Part shown: positions 60,422 through 64,000 of the stretch, one piece after another
Position numbering within the stretch: position 1 is the first letter of the stretch
Layout: each line of letters opens with the position of its first letter
Origin: Phycisphaerae bacterium
GTDB lineage: Bacteria > Planctomycetota > Phycisphaerae > Sedimentisphaerales > Anaerobacaceae
Direction of reading: 5' to 3'
Length of the DNA: 64,000 nucleotides
Assembly: GCA_026386805.1 (NCBI GenBank)
Contig: JAPLMX010000080.1
Span: 1 to 64,000 of the forward strand
Position numbers and translations under genes: made by a program
Notes under the pieces: generated by a model
The model's input: only the letters and a program-made list of their open reading frames with translations
What the model was told of the DNA's origin: nothing
The model's database searches: none

Positions 60422-61606
60422 ATGAGAGTTGGAGTTGTTGGTGCAGGACATGCGGGCGTGGAGGCCGCTCTGCGGGCGAGCGAGCTTGGCGCCCGGGTCG
60501 TGCTTTTCTCCAGCGAGCCGGTGCTTCCGTACTTCAGGCCCAAAGTGGTCGCTCTGGCCTTCGGCCAAGTGGAGCTGGCCGGCATCTGCTTGAGGCCGCA
60601 GCAGTGGTATCATGAGCACGGCATCGACCTGCGGCTGGACTCTGAAGCAACTCACATTGACGCGCACGCCAAGGCGGTCACCGCCGGAGGACGAGAAGAG
60701 ACATTCGACGCCCTGGTCATCGCGACGGGGGCGGCGCCGACTCTTCTGGCTTTTGTCCAGGAGTTCCCTAACGATGTCATTCCTCTCTGGGGCGTCCGAG
60801 AGAGCCTGGCGATCCGGGACCGCCTCGGCGGCACGCGCCACCTTCTCATTCTCGGCGGCGGCATCAGCGGGGTCGAGTCGGCCTTGTACGCCCGCGAGGC
60901 CGGGCTGGACGTGACGATCGTGGAAAAGATGAACCGCGTCATGTCACAGCAATTGGGCGTGGGCGCCGCCGGGGTCCTCACGCGCCGGCTGCAAAAAGCC
61001 GGGGTCAGCGTGGTGACCGGGCGGAGCGTAGAGACGCTGTCGAAGCAGGACGGGCGCCTCGACGTGGCCCTGGATGACGGCCGCGAGCTGGTCTGCGACC
61101 TGATTCTTACGACGGTGGGGACGACGAGAAGACTCAGGCTGTTCGAGCAGGCCGGGATCAAGATCGACCGAGGGATCGTCGTGGACGAGTACCAGCAGAC
61201 CTCCGTCCCCGGCGTCTTTGCCGGCGGCGACATCGTCCAACGGGACGGCGTCCGCACCGCCACCGTGGTCCGCGCCCACGAGCAAGGCCGCGGCGCCGGC
61301 GACAACGCCGTCGCTTTTATCCAGGGCCGCAAGCTGGCGTACGTCCCGGAGCCAACTTCGCCGCTTCTTTTCAAACACAAGGACGTGGAGATTCAGGCCG
61401 TCGGCCCGACGGCCGGCGACGGTCTCACGGAGAGAGTCCTCACAAACGACGGCGAAACCGTCTATCGCGCCGTCCTCCTGGAGAACAGCGATCCTTCGAC
61501 GGACTCCGGCGGGACCCTGCGCGGAGTGCAGATGATCGGCAGCCATGAAGGCTTCCGGCCCCTGCTGGATTCCCTCGGCAAGCCCTGGCAGGAAGTCACA
61601 CCGTGA
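60422..61606 (+). CDS. FAD-dependent NAD(P) oxidoreductase
   Basis: The 394-aa flavoprotein has an N-terminal FAD motif (RVGVVGAGHAGVEAAL), an ALVIATGAAP segment, an NAD(P) motif (LLILGGGISGVESALYAREAGLDVTIVE) and the FAD-end motif GVFAGGDIVQ. This is the layout of NADH:rubredoxin, ferredoxin or thioredoxin-type reductases, but no C-x-x-C redox pair is seen. It probably feeds electrons from NADH to a small iron protein such as rubredoxin or rubrerythrin. Near the C-terminus, residues DPSTDSGGT interrupt YRAVLLE and LRGVQMIG, which may be another short in-frame insertion. A weak ribosome site lies before ATG 60422. Confidence 0.85.
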   Translation: MRVGVVGAGHAGVEAALRASELGARVVLFSSEPVLPYFRPKVVALAFGQVELAGICLRPQQWYHEHGIDLRLDSEATHIDAHAKAVTAGGREETFDALVIATGAAPTLLAFVQEFPNDVIPLWGVRESLAIRDRLGGTRHLLILGGGISGVESALYAREAGLDVTIVEKMNRVMSQQLGVGAAGVLTRRLQKAGVSVVTGRSVETLSKQDGRLDVALDDGRELVCDLILTTVGTTRRLRLFEQAGIKIDRGIVVDEYQQTSVPGVFAGGDIVQRDGVRTATVVRAHEQGRGAGDNAVAFIQGRKLAYVPEPTSPLLFKHKDVEIQAVGPTAGDGLTERVLTNDGETVYRAVLLENSDPSTDSGGTLRGVQMIGSHEGFRPLLDSLGKPWQEVTP

Positions 61607-61639
61607 AGAACCGCCCACGAGAGGGTGACAAGCTCTGTG

Positions 61640-62563
61640 CTATGCAACGGCCAGCGGATGATCGGCGGCCACGCCGGGCAGGCAGGCCGCCTGGGCGTTG
61701 GATTGGACCTGCTCGACGTTCTTGCAGCCGGGGATAACGCAGGACACCGCCGGATGCTGAAGGCACCAGGCTAAGGCCCACTGGGCCATGGGCACGCCCT
61801 CGGGAACCTCACGTTTGGCCTGCTCGGCCTGTTCCGCCAGAAAGCGTCGCTCTTGGTCACTCTGCCATACGGCCCGGACGTCCGTACTGGCGAATTGCGA
61901 TTCTTTCGTGTACTTGCCGCTCAGGAACCCGCTGGCCAAAGGCACCCGCGCCAAGGCTCCCAGGTTCTGCCGCAGGCACGAGGGGAGGATTTCCTTCTCG
62001 GCGTCGTGCTCGATGCGGTTGTAGACCGTCTGGATCGTCTCGGCCCCGACCTCCGCTGCGCGGTTCACCTGCCGGATACTGGCGTTCTTCTTGCTGACGG
62101 AAATGCCCAAATGGCGGATGGTCCCGGCCTTGACCAACTCCCGCAGCATCTCCCACAGTCCCGGCGTCTCAAACATCGCGTCCGTGCCGCTGTGAAACTG
62201 GTAGAGATCGAGGTAGTCCGTACGCAGGGCCTGGAGCGACCGCTCCAACTGCTCCTGGACTTGGGCCGGCTCGAACACGCTGTCCCGTTGGAACGCCCCG
62301 TGGAACTTATGCCCGAACTTCGTGGCGAGTACCCATTTCTCGCGCCGACCCCGGATCGCCCGGCCGACAAGCTCTTCCGCCAGATGGTCGCCATAGCATT
62401 CGGCGGTGTCAATCAGGTTGACGCCCAGCTCGGCCGCCTTCGCAAGGATCGCATCCACCTCGGCTTGTTGGAAGTCCTTGCCCCACTCGCCCCCAAACTG
62501 CCACGTGCCGACCCCAATGACCGACACTCGCAGTCCTGCCTTCCCCAATCGCCGGTACTTCAT
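61640..62563 (-). CDS. Aldo/keto reductase
   Basis: The 307-aa TIM-barrel protein has the catalytic tetrad: Asp 52 and Tyr 57 in LIDTAECYGDH, Lys 82 in VLATKFGHK and His 124 in DLYQFHSG. The NADPH-binding end reads AVSCVIPGCKNVEQVQSN. The tetrad makes it an NADPH-dependent carbonyl reductase or sugar dehydrogenase. The substrate is unknown. I chose the ATG at 62563 (MKYRRLG), with GGGAG upstream, over one at 62605. It converges with the flavoprotein gene, 33 bp apart. Confidence 0.9.
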   Translation of the reverse strand: MKYRRLGKAGLRVSVIGVGTWQFGGEWGKDFQQAEVDAILAKAAELGVNLIDTAECYGDHLAEELVGRAIRGRREKWVLATKFGHKFHGAFQRDSVFEPAQVQEQLERSLQALRTDYLDLYQFHSGTDAMFETPGLWEMLRELVKAGTIRHLGISVSKKNASIRQVNRAAEVGAETIQTVYNRIEHDAEKEILPSCLRQNLGALARVPLASGFLSGKYTKESQFASTDVRAVWQSDQERRFLAEQAEQAKREVPEGVPMAQWALAWCLQHPAVSCVIPGCKNVEQVQSNAQAACLPGVAADHPLAVA

Positions 62564-62735
62564 GAACGTCACTCCCACCGGGCGTCCGGCCCGATCACCT
62601 GCCAAGGAATTCTGCGGCTGCTACTGGCCCTGTAGTTCAACCTCTGTGGTAGAATCTGTCAACCAAGGATTTCCCCGGTACGACCTGACAGGAGAGCGCA
62701 GAACACAAGGGAACATCAGCGACTTCAGGACGGCG

Positions 62736-62834
62736 ATGGAAGAAGCCGTACAGAAACCGCCGAGCCTCTTTCTCGTCAATGACCAGGGTTCCTTCCGCTA
62801 CCTGGTGATGGCGCCGCCGGAGAATAGTCCGTGA
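62736..62834 (+). CDS. Possible small ORF or gene fragment
   Basis: A 32-codon frame reads MEEAVQKPPSLFLVNDQGSF then RYLVMAPPENSP. The amino-acid pattern continues upstream (SDFRTA) without a start codon, so it may be the end of a decayed gene. It lies in the 280-bp gap between two minus-strand genes. It has no clear ribosome site and I do not recognise it. Confidence 0.25.
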   Translation: MEEAVQKPPSLFLVNDQGSFRYLVMAPPENSP

Positions 62835-62889
62835 CAGTCCTTCCTACGTTGCTGCGAAGACGTACCTGGCACCGTCGGTTCCTGAAGGA

Positions 62890-64000
62890 CTATTTGGGTG
62901 TCTCGGTATTCTCCGTGCCGAGGCAATGGATGTTCTTCAGTCCGACGAGGAAGAGTCGGCCCTTGGCCGCCGCCGGGGAGGGGTGATTGCCGTCGCCCAG
63001 ATCGTTGACGGCGAGGATCCGACACTGGGGCCCCGCCTGAACGACGTAGCTCTTGCCGGCGTTGGCGAAGAACAAACGCCCCTGGGGGTCGGCAATCGGA
63101 CTGGCCCAGGCGGTGGCTATGCCTTGGAGCCGCTCGGAATACATCTCTTTGCCGGTGGCCATGTCCCAACACTGGAGGAAGCCCGGCGTGCGCAGGCGAT
63201 ACAGATACTTGCCGACCACGATGGGCGAGCTCAGGGCTTCGCCCCTCTGCGTGAGGGTCCAGCGCACGTGCGTGCCGGAGACGTCGCCCGAGCCGGTCGG
63301 ATCGACCGCGACACCCGTACCGCCCCGGCCGTCGTCGAAGTAGATGAGGCCCTGCCCATAGGCGGGAGAGGAAGCGTCTCCTTCGCCCCGGCACCACCAC
63401 AGGAGGGTCCCGTCGGCCGGATCGAGACTTTGCAGGGCATCGCCCGCCGGCTCCATCCCCGACGCCAACACCAGCATCTGGGGTTTGCGATTGACCTCGA
63501 TCAACAGAGGCGTGCTGTGCCCGAACTGCATCTGCGGCAGTTTCCTCTCCCATCGTATCGCGCCGCTGGTCTTGTCGAAGGCGACGACGCGCGAGTCTTC
63601 CTTCTTGGCCATCGCGCACAGGAGAATGACGGTGTCGCCATAGAGAACCGGGCTGCTGCCCAGCGTGACGTCGAAGGAGTAGGGAACGATGGGCTGGCGC
63701 CACGCGAGGTGGCCCTGGAAGTCGATCGCGGCCAGGACCGAGGACGCGAACGCACAGTAAATGAGCTTGCCATCGGTGACCGGGGTGGCGGCGGCGTAAC
63801 CTCCGCCCGGCCCACTGCGGAAATCGGTCCGCAACCACGGTCCGGGTGGCACGAGCGTATCCCAGAGCACCTTGCCATCGGACGCGCGATAACAGGTGAC
63901 ATGATGGTCCGGGATAACTTTCTTGCGGTCGTTCACGTCCGCCGGCCAGTTGACGGTGCAGACGATGACCGCCTGATCCCAGACGATAGGACTGGCGTGC
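62890..64000 (-). CDS. PQQ-like beta-propeller protein (partial, runs off the window)
   Basis: The frame is open to the right edge, so the N-terminus is outside the window. At least 370 residues are seen. They form repeated beta-blades of the PQQ/quinoprotein type, with units such as SSPVLYGDTVILLCAMAKKEDSRVVAFDKTSGAIRWERKL, SPAYGQGLIYFDDGRGG and GDGNHPSPAAAKGRLFLVG. Members of this group in planctomycetes are secreted and often bind no PQQ. An internal ATG at 63936 is not the start, since the pattern ASPIVWDQAVIVCTV precedes it in frame. The function is unknown. Confidence 0.8.
   Translation of the reverse strand, partial: HASPIVWDQAVIVCTVNWPADVNDRKKVIPDHHVTCYRASDGKVLWDTLVPPGPWLRTDFRSGPGGGYAAATPVTDGKLIYCAFASSVLAAIDFQGHLAWRQPIVPYSFDVTLGSSPVLYGDTVILLCAMAKKEDSRVVAFDKTSGAIRWERKLPQMQFGHSTPLLIEVNRKPQMLVLASGMEPAGDALQSLDPADGTLLWWCRGEGDASSPAYGQGLIYFDDGRGGTGVAVDPTGSGDVSGTHVRWTLTQRGEALSSPIVVGKYLYRLRTPGFLQCWDMATGKEMYSERLQGIATAWASPIADPQGRLFFANAGKSYVVQAGPQCRILAVNDLGDGNHPSPAAAKGRLFLVGLKNIHCLGTENTETPK

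Noticed and set aside
1-64000. tRNA or rRNA genes
   Set aside because: I saw no cloverleaf with GGTTCGAATCC-type T-arm and no rRNA-conserved words. A tRNA scan would be needed to be certain.

Overview
The window looks like a chromosomal segment from a Planctomycetota bacterium, probably a Phycisphaerae/Sedimentisphaerales-like lineage. This is inferred from gene content and no rRNA gene is present to confirm it. The DNA is mostly GC-rich. It encodes a diderm envelope (MCE/Mla lipid transport, three RND pumps, an outer-membrane barrel, lipoproteins). It also has several Gfo/Idh/MocA oxidoreductases (two with twin-arginine-like leaders), an AP-endonuclease-fold isomerase-like protein, GH2 and GH29 hydrolases, a type II pseudopilin-like protein, HEAT, WD40, PQQ-propeller and SEC-C proteins. 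I found no tRNA, rRNA or CRISPR.

Layout. 0.3-4.1 kb: an orphan gene, then an IS1634-like transposase abutting a 5'-truncated ISKra4-like transposase. 4.2-5.7 kb: a stand-alone diadenylate cyclase and a rubrerythrin-like protein. 5.8-9.7 kb: a minus-strand MCE operon (STAS-MlaE, MlaF, MlaD, PqiC-like lipoprotein). 9.9-16.2 kb: two Gfo/Idh oxidoreductases, a truncated carbohydrate-binding fragment, a WD40 lipoprotein and a gingipain-type C25 peptidase. 16.2-21.4 kb: an RND permease with its adaptor and a small DUF4405 membrane protein. 21.7-25.3 kb: a His-rich CPFC protein, an outer-membrane barrel and a metal ABC importer (binding protein and permease, no ATPase). 25.3-28.9 kb: a four-domain CoA-disulfide-reductase/rhodanese/TusA/DsrE-like fusion, a NifX-like protein and a DUF134 regulator. 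29.0-41.5 kb: a PepSY-like protein and two complete tandem TolC-adaptor-RND systems. 41.6-43.3 kb: a ZIP transporter coupled to an MsrB-MsrA fusion. 43.5-49.4 kb: a PIN-domain remnant, a sugar isomerase-like protein, a phosphoesterase, a GH2 enzyme and a pseudopilin. 49.4-51.4 kb: a less GC-rich restriction-modification pair. 51.4-64 kb: a Zn-ribbon protein, an ATPase and a Gfo/Idh gene each interrupted by one in-frame stop codon, HEAT and SEC-C proteins, a GDSL-GH29 fusion, a flavoprotein, an aldo/keto reductase and a partial PQQ propeller.

How the genes fit together. From 16 to 43 kb the genes point to metal and thiol homeostasis: three RND pumps, two metal importers, metal-binding proteins, a persulfide relay enzyme and methionine-sulfoxide repair. 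A 20-bp palindrome between the divergent DUF134 gene and the efflux operon is a good candidate operator. The rest is mostly carbohydrate catabolism and envelope functions.

The most unusual signal is a set of palindromic repeat families. Some copies are intergenic, but others lie in frame inside protein-coding genes: two copies of one repeat inside the fusion oxidoreductase read in two different frames, one inside the lipoyl region of an RND adaptor, one in the GH2 enzyme and one in the MsrB-MsrA linker. They resemble in principle the protein-invading palindromic elements known from Rickettsia.
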